Origin: Mermis nigrescens
Taxonomy: Eukaryota; Nematoda; Enoplea; Mermithida; Mermithidae
Reading direction: 5' to 3'
DNA length: 64,000 nt
NCBI GenBank assembly: GCA_036768485.1
Contig: JAVLUZ010000145.1
Span: 16,700,526-16,764,525, forward strand
The notes below the pieces were generated by a model, which did not search any database, had not been told where the DNA came from, and saw only the letters and a list, made by a program, of their open reading frames with translations. Below are positions 42,078 to 57,000 of the stretch, one piece after another; position 1 is the stretch's first letter; the number at the start of each line of letters is the position of its first letter. Both the position numbers and the translations under genes were made by a program.

Positions 42078-45000
42078 TCACGTCACCAAATCTTTATCAT
42101 CATCGTAGGAGCCGGAGGGCACAGGATCATCGACATTTCGTGGCGTTGTAGAATGCTGAAACCGATCGACGGCAACGTTTATCGTCTGCGGCGACGTCGC
42201 AGCGATCACGACGGCGTTCGAACAATAGCGTCGCCGTCGACGCGCTCGACGATTTGACGCCATCGGCGAGATGACCACCGGCAGAGCCGAAGTCGACGAC
42301 GATGCGCGCACATTACCTGCGAGTAGAACAACTATTCAAAAACACCACACTTACACTTAAACAGGCACGAGGCTGTGGGGGATCCTCCAAAATTTTAGAA
42401 ACACTGTTACAAGGATCCCCCAAAAGGGTGGTGTTGAAAATTCTTGGATCGCATCCCAAAGATTGCCAGAATAGATTTTAGCACGCGTTTGAGTTAATAT
42501 TCGTAAAATTTTCGGGCGCTTCGCGCCGGGTTTATCGTTTTTTATAACTTTTGTCTTCTGAACCGCCCAAGTTCCAGTAAGACATGGTGAATATGGTAAA
42601 TTTCCTGCGGCTCTGCGCAGAATTATTTATTTTACGTATTGTTTTCTCAGCAACTCGGACATAATGTTTAGAAATCATTTGTGCAGCCATTTTATACAAC
42701 AACTTTTTGGATTTGATTAAAATCAAGTTAAACTTATGGACAAAATTTTGATTTTTTTTCTTTTCCAGTGTGCAGAGCTCGCTGAGAAACGCTCAAAAAC
42801 ACCATCATTATTGCCTACTCATCAGTAGTTTTACAGATATCTAAGTCCAAACTTTTAGACCAACTAAATTCAAAAGGCTAGCTACGCGCCTGCTCTTAAA
42901 TGCGAAGAAAATAAAAAAAGAGTAAGATATGCACAAAAAGAAGAAGCAGATAAGAGAATAAAAATTCTAAAGAGCTGAAGAACGCAAGAAACATAACCCA
43001 TCTTTTTGAGGGATTTAAAAAAAATCGATAGCCCGAATTCGGAGCAATGGGGGAACAAGACCGGTCTTGTCGAGCATAGATGCCCAGCATGGCCGATCTA
43101 AGGGGAGGTTCAGAATTAAGCCTTCTTGGGCCAAAATGACCTCAAAAACTGGTATGTATGTGTACAGTACTCGTAGCCGGAATCGAAGCATCGATTTTCG
43201 CCAGAGCGTTGCGCAATGGTCGCTGACGAGAAAAGAAACGACGCGGCGTCCTCTTAGGAACCGAAGAGACAGAAGCCGGAGGATCGCTGTCATCCTCTTG
43301 GTCATCCAAATCCGAAACGGCGGATGCATCGGACCATCGACTGCACGACACAATGCTACAAAAATATGAAAAATACAGGAGAAATAAGATCGTACGAGGG
43401 TGAGACTTCTCAACTACTATCAAGACTGCATACAGTCAGATGGGGTATTAGTAGTATTAGTATAGTATGTCTCCACATTGGAAAAATGTGACTCCATCAA
43501 CAAAGCACGTATCTACATCCATATAGTAGTGTAAATTTGACCCGTGAAGGAACGTATAGTCTATTATAATATTCTACAGTTGAGAAAAGATTAAAAATGC
43601 ATTAAATCACCGAAAAATTACGAGCTATTTCGGATAAAATGTCCTGGCAGATTGTCAAATGTACCATGCATAAATTTAACCAGTTTGCAATGCTTTTAAA
43701 TCTTACTCCAGCGTTCTGCTGAAAATGTAGATTTAGAACTAAAAGCTGATGCTTTCTCGCAAAATCGGTGGCTACTTATTATATGGACTTTAAAGCACAA
43801 TAAACAAACAACATAATTCTGAAGTATTGCGCATGTTGTTTTTTGCAGTCATATTCTAGTCTCGGATGAAAAAAGTATTACTATTTTATGACCAGGTTTA
43901 CCATCTACAATTATGCAATGATGGGGATACATACATATTATTTAGTGGAGTCACATTTCTTCCGATGTGGAGACACACTATTCTAATACCGCCAGGTAGC
44001 TAGAGGAGTGAAATGCGGCATTATCAATATCATAAGTTTTAAAACGATTTTCAAAACACTTCTAGCACTAGCTGGCTATATTTTGATAAATCTAGACCGA
44101 CTTTGGTACCTAGTTTATGCTAGATTAAAAAAGAAATTTGTGTTACTAGATGGGGTCAAAATCGATCGACTGCACTGACAATCAGTGGACCTTTCTCGAC
44201 TAAATAGCACCACACTCATCCCTATTAGTGCGTATGTACGTAAGAGTCATCAAATTTGTTGCTGGTAATTGGGAATGGTAAAAATAAGTATTATTAGAAA
44301 TATACCAGATTTTTAACCATCTAATTTTTGTCAGCTAATGAAATTCTAGCCATAAATGCATGTACTGAAGGTACGGAAGGGTATCCATCCACCCGCTTAC
44401 CAATACTTTGAAAGGCAAAACCCCTCAAGCAATTTTTGAAGCAAAAACTATTGTTTGAATTGAACTATAAAACCGCCATACCTACGACGTCTAATAATAT
44501 ACCCTCTAGTATAAGTACTCATTTTTCCAGCAGTGTACTATTCCTTTCATTCAACTATCATTGATCTTCCATTATTTCGTACATAAATAGAATTAGTGGT
44601 CCAAGTAATTCCATCTTCTTATTATTTGTTTTCATACAAACTACGTCACGGAAGGAGGGAGGGGGAGGCAAGTTTTTTTTGTACAAGGTCCATTTGTACA
44701 TTTAAAAGATGGTCCCCAAACGTCTTTGTACATTTTGTACATGCAAATTTTTGTGTACTATAATATAGTATAGTAGCGATTTTAGTGTGGTAAAACAGGC
44801 TTTTCAATCTTTGGTAGTGTATTTCAGCTAATTTCTGGGTTTCTGACGCCAAAAATTACTAAAAATTGTCTCAAAACGGCGCGAAGCGTTTAAAAATTTG
44901 ACATTTTTCCATTCTAAAAGCGAATTCTGCCATTTTGAAGATATGTATGTAGGACAAAAATTTTTGGGAATTTTACACCTTTTCACATTTCTGTCTTCCC

Positions 45001-48000
45001 GAAAAAATCTTTGTACATTTTGTACACACAAATTTTCGGCTACTATCATTTTCTACAGTAGCAATTTTGGTGTGGTAAAAACAGAGTTATTCGACTTTTG
45101 GTAGAGCATTTTAGCTGATTTCTGGGTTTTCGAAAGCTAAAATAACTAATAATCGTCTCAAAACGGCGCGAAGCGCCTGAAAATCTGACATTTTTCCTTA
45201 AAGCGCCGAAAATTTTTGCGAATTTCAGACCTTTTTGCAATTTTTGTCATCCAAAAAATCTTTGTACATGTACAAAGACGGTCCTGAAAAGTCTTTGTGC
45301 ATCAAGAAAAATCTTTGCCGAGTACAAAAGACACTGGGGGGTAGTGTCACAGAAATTCAAATCAGCAAATTTAGTTTTCACGATTTTTTGCTATTAAAAC
45401 GATGCGAATAGTCAAAATAGCCTATAAAACGATTTTTTTCGTGATTATGCATTTTCAAAGCATTTCCAGTCCATTTTGACTACATTATATCTCTTTTAAC
45501 ACTGAAAAATATAAAAATTGATTGATTTTAGGCGCTTTTTGAGTAAAAACCACATATAATCGGGCGCAAAATCGATCGATGGATTTCTCCATGTGTGGAG
45601 AGGTTGTACGTCGTTTGATCCAAGTGTAGATATTGACGTTGGGACAGGCACACTTGCGTAGATGGATGTCGACATGTGTCGGCCATTACAACAACAACAA
45701 CAACAATTTTACATTTTTACTGCTTTTGCACTCAAAAATGATAAAGAAAAACGTTTCGTCAGCTTGAAATCGCCGCACCGTACATATCTGTCTGGCTGAT
45801 CCCTCACCCCTGTGTACATGTATGCGTACAATAATTCTTAAAGTAACTGTTTTACAATTATTAAGGACAGCTTTTGCGATAATAAAATAAAGCGATCATA
45901 TAATACAAGAAGCAGAACCGACAGAAAAACCAATTCTAGTAAAAACATAAGAAGCGACCGTTTGAAAGAAAGCAATGCTTTATTAAAAACAAGTAGTCAT
46001 TCCAAATATTATTCTGCGACAGAACTTCATAGCTAACAAAGTCATTATTAATAACTTTGCCATAAAAATTAGGAAGAAAACGATCCGTAATCAACGTTCA
46101 ATCTACGAGTAGCATCAAAAATTATTCCTTGTCCTGATTTTTTCAAATGTAAAGAAGAAAGAAAAGTCAGTGATGATAAATTATTAAAGTAGGCAAGGCC
46201 TTCCCTTAATTCTTTTACACATAAGATTAGACGTTGTGAGAAAAAGATGTAAAAATAGCACACAATTAATTTACTACATACATATATAAATGAAATGCAT
46301 AGGTGCACAAGGTCAGGGTCGGCAGAAGGGGGGTAAAATCTCAGATATCCAAAACAGTAAATTTAAGGTCCACAAATTTTGTTTAAACAGCCAAAATAGT
46401 CAAAACAGCCTATAAAGTTTTTTCGTTGTAATTTCGCATTTTTAAAGCATTTTTAGTCTATTTTGATTGCATTACATAACTTTTACATAACTCTAGAAAA
46501 ATACAAATTTATCAATTTTGGCACTTTTTAGGTAAAAAAATACATAAATGTACTAATCCGCTGCGATGCGCCGGAAAAATTTCGACATTTTTACTGCTTT
46601 TGACCTCAAAAATGATGCAAAAAATCTTCCGCCAGCTCAAAATCGCCGGACAGTACTTGTCTGGCTGACCCCTCAGCGGGAGTAATAACCCCGCACCCCC
46701 TCCTATTTGCATGTAAGATGAAATGAATGAGCACATGTTTCATATTAAACATGTGTACATAAGCTACATATGTAATTGCAAAAGCAAGAGGATCAGAGGC
46801 GTCTGGAAAAATCAAAATCAAAATTTTCCTTACACGTTTAGTTTTCAGTTAAGCTCATTCACCTTGTTAGATCATCTTGTTCGTCTTCAAATTGTAGTTG
46901 ATTAAGTTCGCAGACAATTTGAGAGACCTCTTTTGATTTGCCCCATTTACGTTTTAAATAGCCATCTATTTCTGATGTCGTCAGATTCGTTTGTGCGAAC
47001 AGATGAAACGAAGCTTCGGATAATAAAGTAGGAATGGAGTATACACTTAAAATAGAATAGAGTACTTTTAAACAATCAAACATGCACACGGACAAAAGTT
47101 CTGGGACGGGGGTTAAAACTAAAGTTTCTTTGGGGAAGGAAATGAATGAGTAATTTTGCAATTTAATGTCAAATTTTGATATTAATTCGTTGTATTTTAT
47201 TCTTCGTGAAAATTTGTGGTTTAATTTGTATGAAAGCAAATAATACGGGTCATTTGTATTTTTACACCCAGTAGCTGTGTAAAGTTTACACTGAAAATTT
47301 ACTTTAGTTTTAGAGCGTTGCAAAAGCTTAATTTTTCCAAAATGTTCCATGTAACGTCATCAGGATTACAAATCTGAGTGTAAGTGTTCTTTACACCCAG
47401 TAGTTGCGTACAGTTTAGGCTGAAAACATTTGTTCTGTTTAAATTAGGTGAGGTGCTTTTGTTTAAAAAATAATGCTTATGTTCAGAACAATATGGTTTC
47501 CCGCGTTCTTGGACTGCTGTCATTTTTGAGGAATGTTACCGCATGTGTAAACTACTGATTTAATCAAATCAAGCTAATTAAAAGTAGGGTAATAGCAAAG
47601 CAAAATGCTCCGATGGAACAAAAAGGGCGAATATTACGCATCAATAAGGACATAAAAGGAGGATACTAGGGAAAAATTACCTATGTATGCCTGCCATATA
47701 CATGCAGCACACGGTCAAAAGTTTCGAGAGGGGGTAAACCGGGTTTCCTTGGGGGGGAATAAATGAGTAAATTTTTATATACCTTTTTTAATATTAAATT
47801 TTGAGAAATTTTGATACTTAATTCGTTTTATTTCATTCTTCATGAATATTTTAGGTTAAATTGAAATATGCATGAAAACAGTAACGATAAGGGCGATTAA
47901 ATGACCTGCAACGTCAAAAATATACAAAATAATGAAGAAAATTGTTTGGAATAATTAATTGGACGGGATACTGCTCGGAATATTAGTTTGTATATGTACA

Positions 48001-51000
48001 TGAAACTAAACTGCTGGACGTCATTTGTTGCTTTTTCATGGTTCGAGCAACAGATTCGGTCCCTAAACGGCCTGAGGGGGAGTATGCCTTCGAAAATTTG
48101 TGGTAGGGGGAGAACTCCCCTCTTAGTGTTCATGTGTGATTCCTGTGAAAGTTAGAGAGAATGTACTAAAAATAAGACTTCCACTGAAAAAACGCAAAAA
48201 AATCGAAATATGTTCTGTAGCTTCTAGAAAATGCCTTCACAAAACATTGACACTGGCTCAGAAAAAGAGATTAAGGGCAAGCTTTGATGTGTTTTAATAA
48301 TCGATTCAGTATCTTATCTACATCAAATTTCTCTTTTAATATATAACCAATATTTATTTGATTGTCAATGGCTTCAAAAATGAATTATGACAGGCACACG
48401 ATCTTCTTAATTGCTGTCCCACAGCAGTGCGTAGCATGCTAGCGTAAAGCCTCATTCATTCTCCACGCATCGCGCCGAACTTGCGAAAATCGCAGCTCGC
48501 AGGATCAGATTTGCACGCGAATTTAATTCACACATTCGCGCGAATCGCAGGATTTTCTACGACACGATTTTTCAATTCATACTTTCTGCTAAAATCGCAA
48601 CGCATAATAAATCGCGCAATCCAGAGATTTCATCGTGCGATAACTCGCGTTGAAATTCATACTTCATCGCGTGTTTTTGCGCGAAAAGTGTCAAAAATGA
48701 CTATTTTTAGCAACAAATTGACGACGGACGCGAATTTGCAAATTTGGGGATTGACGCGAATTCGCGTTTTTTCTATACAAGCAGTTCAAATTGAAATGTC
48801 AATTTTGACGATTTACGGCCCTAGCCGGCCATTATGTAAATGGTGCAAACGTCGAATGCATGTTCGAAATGCTAATCGATACTTCAAGGAGTGTAGCATA
48901 CATGGCTAATTGTGTAGCACGCTTGATTCATCGTCACGCCTACATAGATTATAAAGTTGAATAAATAGTAACTTTGTCAAACATGTAACAGGGGGTTTGG
49001 AGAAAGTCAAAAAATTTTAAGTCAGAAAATTTTTAAAAATTTGAAAAAGTCAGAAAATTTTTGACCCCCTCCCCCGATTTTTGGAAGAACTCGCGATTTT
49101 TGGCCGTTTTTGGTCAAAAATTGGAGGTCACTTACCCCCTTTCTCCCTCTTCTAGAAATTAGACGGGGACACCCTTCCTAAATTTCGTGACGTTACATGT
49201 ATGATCTTTGTCATCAGTAAAACCATTTGACACAAGTTAATTTTTGACTATTTTAATACGCCATCATTCAAGCTTATCGTTTTGCACATGCTCTGCGAGC
49301 TTGTGAGCAGAAAGATCTCGCTTGGGACAAAATATCGAACATTGTCGGTCAGTCATATCCAGGCCCGGGTCCCCCAAAAGGAAAAATTAAAAATTGGCGA
49401 AGTGCGTCTGAAACACCGTATAGAGAGCATGTCAATTTTTGTTCTAGCGCTGTGCGCCGAAATCATTGTTTAGCTACAGTTTTTGCCTTCTAGCTCACTC
49501 AAAACAGCTCAAATTTGAGATATGACATGGGAAACATGAAATTTTTCCGGCGCTTGGCGCCGTATTTATTGTTTATATATGTTTTTGTCTTCTAGCCCGC
49601 TCAAAACTACTCAAATTTGAACTTGACATGCAGAATATGTCAATTTTTTCGGCGCTTGGTGCCGAATTATTCATTATCCGAATTGTTTTTCTCTGTAAAG
49701 CACAATGATTAAGTGCAAAGGCAAGAGATAAGAAATAATTCGTCGATTAAGTGATGAGAAATCAGCTTAAATGATAAATTTGTTGTATGTCAATATGGAA
49801 TACAGTGAATTTTTTTGTTGAAATTTTTCTTTACCATTGTATAGAGCTCGACGAGATACGCTCAAAACTGTCTTTATTTTCGTCTATCTCCTAATGGTTC
49901 TCGAGATATCAGGCCTCAAAAATTATCGCCCCACCCACCCCCCTCCCCCGAAATAAAATCCTGGTTACGGGCCTGGTCAAATCATATAAGCTTTTTACAT
50001 TATTTAGGAAAATGATAATAAAATTCTTCGAAATAAATTCCTTATAATGAATAGAATAAACGAGCTTAGATTTTTAAAGCGAAGGTGTATTACTGTGTAA
50101 AAACAGGTTTTATTTCTAGAATAAACGAGTGAGTACGAAGGCAAAATTTCAAGAGCGTCATTTTCAGCTCAATCCGAATTCATCCCAAAAAATTTCGAAG
50201 TGCTATTGATTGTGCTAAATTTTGAAAGTTTGAGCAAAATAACTATTTAAAAATAAGTCGGCGAGAAGAGTCAGATAATTTAAGACATGCTTAAAATAAT
50301 CAAGCCCGAACTTTTTAAAAAAAATTATAGAAAAAGTAAGAAATCGGGCGAAAAATTCTGAAATTATTAAGTGCGCGTATTACTTTTTCTTAGCTTTTGT
50401 TGGACTTCAAAAATTTTGAATTCCTTTTTTAATGAAAAATACTCCTTTTATTTCGGAGAGGCGGTCTCTATCATTCAGCCCCTGAATACCGTTCATCGTA
50501 CAACGTCTGTGTAAGCAGCCTAAAACTGACTTTAATTCACGGTTGTGTTAGCAATTTATTAGCAGCCACATTAGAACAGAATGACTCACACGCTTATAAG
50601 ACCCCCAAAATAATGGACCTCAAAAATTTGTTTATTAATTTGTATTTGATTTCCCCCATCAGAATTTGAGAATTCCCACAGATTACTGTAGAACCAAAGA
50701 ACAGCATTTTTCGTACCTTCTTGGATATTTTATACTAAACCCAGGTTTTTGTTTCTTTGAACTGATTCAGCTCCATTATCTATTCGTATCAACTGGACAA
50801 TGCGTTGAAATTGTAATGGGGTCAGTCAAGAAAAGGACAAAAAAATGCGCGTAATAATCGTGCGATTTGCAGAGAAAAATCGAACGTTGCATCGCAGGAA
50901 GACCTAATATGCGAAAAATCGCAGCAAGTATGAATGTAACACGTGATGCGTCGATTTTTGCGGATTATCGCGCGATGTTTCGCAAGAAGTATAAATGGAT

Positions 51001-54000
51001 CAAGAGATACGTACACAAGTTGCGTTATTTTTAGAAAAAGTCACGCCATATAATCCTGCGACGCGACACTGCGTGAATTATGAATGAGCCTTATGAATGC
51101 ACATTATGTCGTTTTTTGATTAATGACCGCTTCTTTTCTAGGAATAAGCTCTTCGTGTTACTTATTTTTACGCCGGAAGGACAACTCTTTTCTGCAAGCC
51201 GCAGAATATACTTCGCGTTTTTGCGTTTTTTAGCAGAAGTATTATTTTTAGTAGATTCTTACAATTTTCATAGACATACATATTCGTTTGTAAATAACTT
51301 TACCCTAGTCCCCTCCTTTTATGTCCTTAATGATGCGTAATTCTAAGTATAATCGTCATTTTTGTTCCATCGGAGCATTTTTCTTTGCTAGTTCCAAATT
51401 AGGCTTTTTCACCCAAAGTCGAGTATTGCCCGTACACCAAAACCATATATTTTTCGCTTGAATACCACAAGGAGTCGCTACCACACGTGGGCGTGTGGGG
51501 AAGGGGTATGATGGGGTATGCACCCCCAGAAGGCCCGATACTCTCCAGAATTCAATTTTTGAAATTTTTTTGTTTTTTCGCAATTTTTTAATGCCGATAG
51601 ATAGTGCTTGATCAGAAACGTTGAATAATGGTGTATTTTCGCCATGCCACCATTTTTAAGACCATTTTGGTGCTGCCGACCTATGGTCGCTACTCCCAAG
51701 CGTTGACCTCTGAATTTCGGAGATTTCACCCCCCCTCCCTGCCGACCCTGACAGACCTTGGAAATCTATGATACATTCCCCGTACAGCCTTCGCGCGACC
51801 AAAGTCAGATCAAGCCTTTCTTATGCCGAAGCATTTAACATTTCCAATCTTACGAGAAATTCGTTAATTCTGCTTACTTGCGAATGAATTCTTCAAGACC
51901 CTTGCGTCTATTTTCAATAAATTGATGCGTAAATCGATCCGTTAACAAACAACCAGCCGTAGGCAGCTGTGGCACATTTCTGAAAACGATCCAACAATTG
52001 CAACAGAACAAATTCACAGGAACGATTTGAAGAAAACCATGATGAATGAGGTGAGGGAAACAATATCCATTCTAGTACAACTAAAAAAATACGGATGATA
52101 TATGCGCAAATAAAAAGCTTGTTTAGTAGGTATACCAAAGTATTCTGCAGCCATAAAAATGATTAAGCTTGAACAGCTATCCTTTTCTTAATTTGACGTA
52201 CAATATCAATATTTTAGACAAAACCTTGAATGTCTGTTGTTTGCCGATCACAATTTCATATTTAGGACCAAATTTAAGGAGGGACGATGGAGGGCGGTCC
52301 TCTTTGGCCAAAAAAAATTTTGAAATGTAAGATAATGCATGGAAAGATAGAAAAATCGACTGTCTTTGACAGAAAAATCTTTAAATTTCCGGCGCTTCGC
52401 GCCAGATGTGAAGCGAACAAAAAATGACACTTTTTTCATAGCTTTTTTGAGTAAAAAAATTTTTTCAGTTTGAATTTTGTTATATATCTTAATGAATAGA
52501 GCATGTATAAAAAAGTCGAAAAATGCGTTTTTTACGAGCTATTCCGACGAGTTTTCTGAGATATACGAGTAGACCAATTTATGTTGGGTCCGCCCGCCTC
52601 CCCCGCCTTAGCCAAATACTGGATACGGGCCTGATCATACCAATACAGTGAAATTGATGAATTATTACCAACAAACATGCACATAGGGGGCGGGGGGAGT
52701 GAGGCGGGGTATTACCCCCCCCGCTAAAGAGTCAGCCAGACAGAACAGTAATGTCAAAATTTTTCCGGCGTTTCGCACCGGATTAGTACTTTTATGTACT
52801 TTTTTACCCGAAAAAGCGCCAAACATAGATTCAATTTCTGTATTTTTTAGTGCTTAAAAAGATATGATGCTGTCAAAATGGACTAAAAATGCTTTAGAAA
52901 TGCGAAATTACGATGAAAAGACGTTTTTACAGACTATTTTGACCAGTTTTTCTTCATTGAAGAACAAAAATTCGTGAATGTTAAAAATTTACTGTTTTGG
53001 ATTTCTGAGATTTACCCCCTGCCGACTACCTAGGATTACCAATCTCACTTCTGATAGAAAAAAGTAGCCAAATAAAAATAAACAAATTATGTAATTACTT
53101 AAAGCGATTGAAAGGAAAATCATAGAACCAATCGTCGTTGTCTTCTTTTATGTTGGCGTTCTGAACAATATCATCATAGGTAGCGCGTTAGCGCGTACCT
53201 ATAATATACTTGGGTACCCCCAACACCTGGGCACCCCCCCTACAGCTATAACGGGACACTTCTGGCAGGTGCGGTTTTTTTAAAAGAAAGATAATAAAAA
53301 AATTCGCTGCCCGTGTTTTTTTGTTTTTTCTTGAAACTCAAAATTGACTGTGTAAAGAAGGTGTAAAGTTTTTGTGTAACGTTATAACATAGGACAAATT
53401 TTGGGACCTTTTTACTGCGGCATGTGGACAACTGAGTATTGATGACTCGAAGGATTGAACAGAATAGGATAATAGAGGGATGAATTCTACAGATGACACT
53501 TTTTTTGTTTTTTGAAATTCGCATTATTTATCGAACGGCAGTGTAAAGAGTGCGAAAATCTGGGGGTGAAAAAGCACTTTTTGGTCGAGTTTTCAACCTT
53601 CCTATGTCCGATACTAGCTCCGGTTATGAGGTTTTTAAAATGTTTTCTGACAGAAATGTAGAGCGGATCAAGGGCTACATTCTGCATATAAGCAAAGTCT
53701 TCTATGCTCTATGGTGAGTTAGATCCTGGGGTTTAAAGTTTACACTCTAGTGGATGGTGTAAAAAAACGGATTTTAACTAAGATTTCTCTGCCAAATTTT
53801 TCCGCTTATGAGTCAGTGCAAATCGAAAACAGCATTAATAAAGTGCCTCACAGGGGCTAAACATCGCAGCAAACCGCATTTAAAAAACGCAATATTGAGT
53901 TATTTATGGGGGTGTAAAGTTCGAAATCAGAGGTAAAAAATGGGCTAAAAACACGTTTTTTCGAAGTTTGATTGATAAATCATGCCAAATAATTTTTGCA

Positions 54001-57000
54001 ACAGAATTTTTGGCACACAGGAATGTACTACGATTTAAAAGCTACAAATTGTACCAAACCGAATTTCTTTAAACTCAATGGGGAGTTCGGTACGGAATTT
54101 TAAAGTTTACAGTGTTCTAAATGATGGAAAATACGTTTTTGTTGCGTTTTTGTTCGCCACTTTCTCCGTCCAGAAGTCGGGATAAGTCTAATAGAATAAA
54201 AATAAAGTGCTTTATATCGGGTGCATGTCAAAGCAAATTGTCTATACATTAATATTTAGCGAGTGTAAAGTCAAAAATTTGGAGTTTTAAATGCGTTTCT
54301 GTCTTGTTTTTTCTGCCTGCTTCTCCGGTTACGAGTCAGGGACACGTTTATCAAGTCTAGAAATGGACCAGGAATCAAATTTGATATGCCAGTCTGGCGC
54401 ATATGTTTACACTCTACGGTGTGGTAAAGTAGTTTACACCAATTGTTAGTTTGCCCATAGAACATTATGTAGACTTAATTTTTTCATAAATATTAATCGT
54501 AATATCGGAACAATATCAAAATTACGAATCTGACTAAAATCTTCTTTACACTAGGTGTTTACATGAAGTTTACACTACATATATATTTATCTTCGTTTTT
54601 GAGCATTCCTGAAACCTAATTTTTTCTTGGAGCCTAGAAGTTTTCAAAGGATCAAATGTGAGACGTCACGTAGGCGCGTTTGTTTACATCCAACAGTGAT
54701 GTAAAGTAGTTTACATTCATTGTTTATATGTCCTCAGACCATTGTAGAGACATAATTTTTTCATGAATGTTGATCATAATATCCGAGTAATTTTTTACAC
54801 TGCATGTTAGCCTTTGTTCTAGAGCATTGCAAAAATCGAAATTTTTTTCCTGAGATATAAAAATTTACAGGGAATGAAATATATACGTCAATTGGGCGCG
54901 CTTGCTTACACTCAGCAGTATTGCAAAGTGGTTTAAACCTAATGTTTATTGTCTTTAAAACATTATGGAGACTCATTTTTCCATAAATGTTGAAAGAAAT
55001 ATCGGAGCAATATCAAAATTACGAATCCGACTAAAATATTCTTTACGCTATGTGTTTGTGTAAAGTTTACGTTACGTGTTAACCTAATTCGATAGACTTG
55101 CAGAGACTTTGTAACTGAAGTCAAGAAATTTTCAAGGATTCATATGTGAGACATCAATTAAGTGAGTTTGTTTACCCTCAAAAGTAATCTAAAGTGATTT
55201 AAAAATTATGTTCAAGTGTCCTTAGATCATTGAAGAGATGTAATTTTGTCTTAAATGGGTTGCATTAAAGTTAAATCTTTCTTAGCCGTGTTTATAATAT
55301 GTTTCACAAAATCTTGCGCATGGAGAGCTATCGTTTAATTGATGTAAATTGCCTGCAAAAGTGGTTTAAAATGAACCAGCAATCACACTACTGTGCACAG
55401 AAGTCGACAAAGATATACAGCTTTATTGTAATCATGTTAAGCCGTAAACTGTTAGTATTCTCTACACCTAGTAGTTGTGTAAAGTTTGCACTATTCATTT
55501 GTTGTTAATATGTAGTCTATACTACAAATTTATTTTACTACCAAATCAAAGCGTTAGTGTTCCTTACATTTGATATTTGCGTGAAGTTTTTGAATTTTTG
55601 CCGAAAATCTTTGCCTTCTAATTTACCAACATCCCGCCTTTTCCATTTTCTTGAAGTTTAAAATCTTTTATAATTCTCTCATAATTTAATGGTAGGTTTT
55701 AACTTTAAGTTTCTCTTGGTTTACAACTCTCGCTTAGCAAGCTCATTTTTCAAAACTTTTTCATAGTGATCAGATTAGTTGCGTTTAGTTTCGGAATTGG
55801 TGGACGGTCGTTATTTTATTACTCGGCTTAAATAAACCAAGTGACTATCTTTTGATTATTTTCTTCATCGCAAATTCAAACACCCAATTTTCAATTTGAA
55901 AATTGACCCAATTTTCAATTTGAAAATTGATCCAATTTTCAATTTGAAAATTGAAAATTGGGTGTTTTCAATTTCAAAAGTCACAACACATTGTGCTTGT
56001 GTATTGATTGAGTGAGGATTTGCAATGTGAATTCGTTGGTTAAATTTTTGTGCTTGATTATAAGTGAACTGCACATTAAGAAGAAATAACTTAATGCAGT
56101 TTTAATTTGAAAATGGATGGTGTCAATAAGGTTGTCTTGTTTAAAAAGGATAATGCTGATGTTAAGAACAATATTGTTTTCCGCGTTCTTGGACTGTTGT
56201 CATTATTGTGGCATGTTACTGATTGTGTTTACTGACTGATGTACTGAAATCACGCTAATTAAAAGTAGTGTACTAGCAAAGAAAAATGCTCCGATGGAAC
56301 AAAAAAGATGAATATACTTGGAATTGTGGATTATTATGGATGTAAAAGGAGGGGACTAGGAAAAATCTACCTAAAGTCGGAAAATCTGCTAAAAATCACA
56401 CTTTCTCTAAGCAACGCAAAAAATCGATGTATATTCTGCGGCCTCTAAAAAGTGTCTTTTTTAAATAATGTTCGAAGTTTCAGATAAGAGTGTATAAACG
56501 AAATCTATCAAGGTTACTTTTTTAAATTGCTGACACCTGATTGATAGAAAACTAAGAGGTATTGTATTTAAAGTTGTTTTGTTTTATGAGCATTATAGCA
56601 AGCAAAGCAGGAGCCGATTGATTAGTGCACACAATCGTTTCGGGCATGCTAGTGTATCTACATTAAGTCTGTTTCAAGTCAACTTACGTGTTTCCTACTG
56701 TTTTTAACCAACCATGTCTTCAATTGTCTTCGATGTTTGCTATTTCATTCAATTGGCTTGGAAGACTGTTAGTATACTTAATATCATTTCCCATAGCTAC
56801 TGCATAGCTAACGTGCTGCTGTTTCAATCATTGTTATGGTTGAATATTTATTTTAATCTGTTGGCCGCAGAATATACATCGATTTTTCGCGTTGCTTAGA
56901 GAAAGTGTGATTTTTAGCAGATTTTCCGACTTTAGGTAGATTTTTCTAGTCCCCTCCTTTTACATCCATAATAATCCACAATTCCAAGTATATTCATCTT

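Larger units (their letters stand above)
47592..51391. mobile_element. 3.8-kb structure bounded by ~90-bp inverted arms (family K)
   Basis: TAGCAAAGCAAAATGCTCC at the left and GGAGCATTTTTCTTTGCTAG at the right open inverted arms that continue through ACATAAAAGGAGG for about 90 bp. The same arms bound the 760-bp element at 56273-57032. The interior holds a family M repeat, a CG-dense inverted-repeat element and hairpin motifs, but no transposase. SNX intron 3. Confidence 0.65.

Noticed and set aside
48481..48909. 142-codon open frame on the plus strand
   Set aside because: It lies over the CG-dense inverted-repeat end; its residues follow the repeated TCGC words and match no family.
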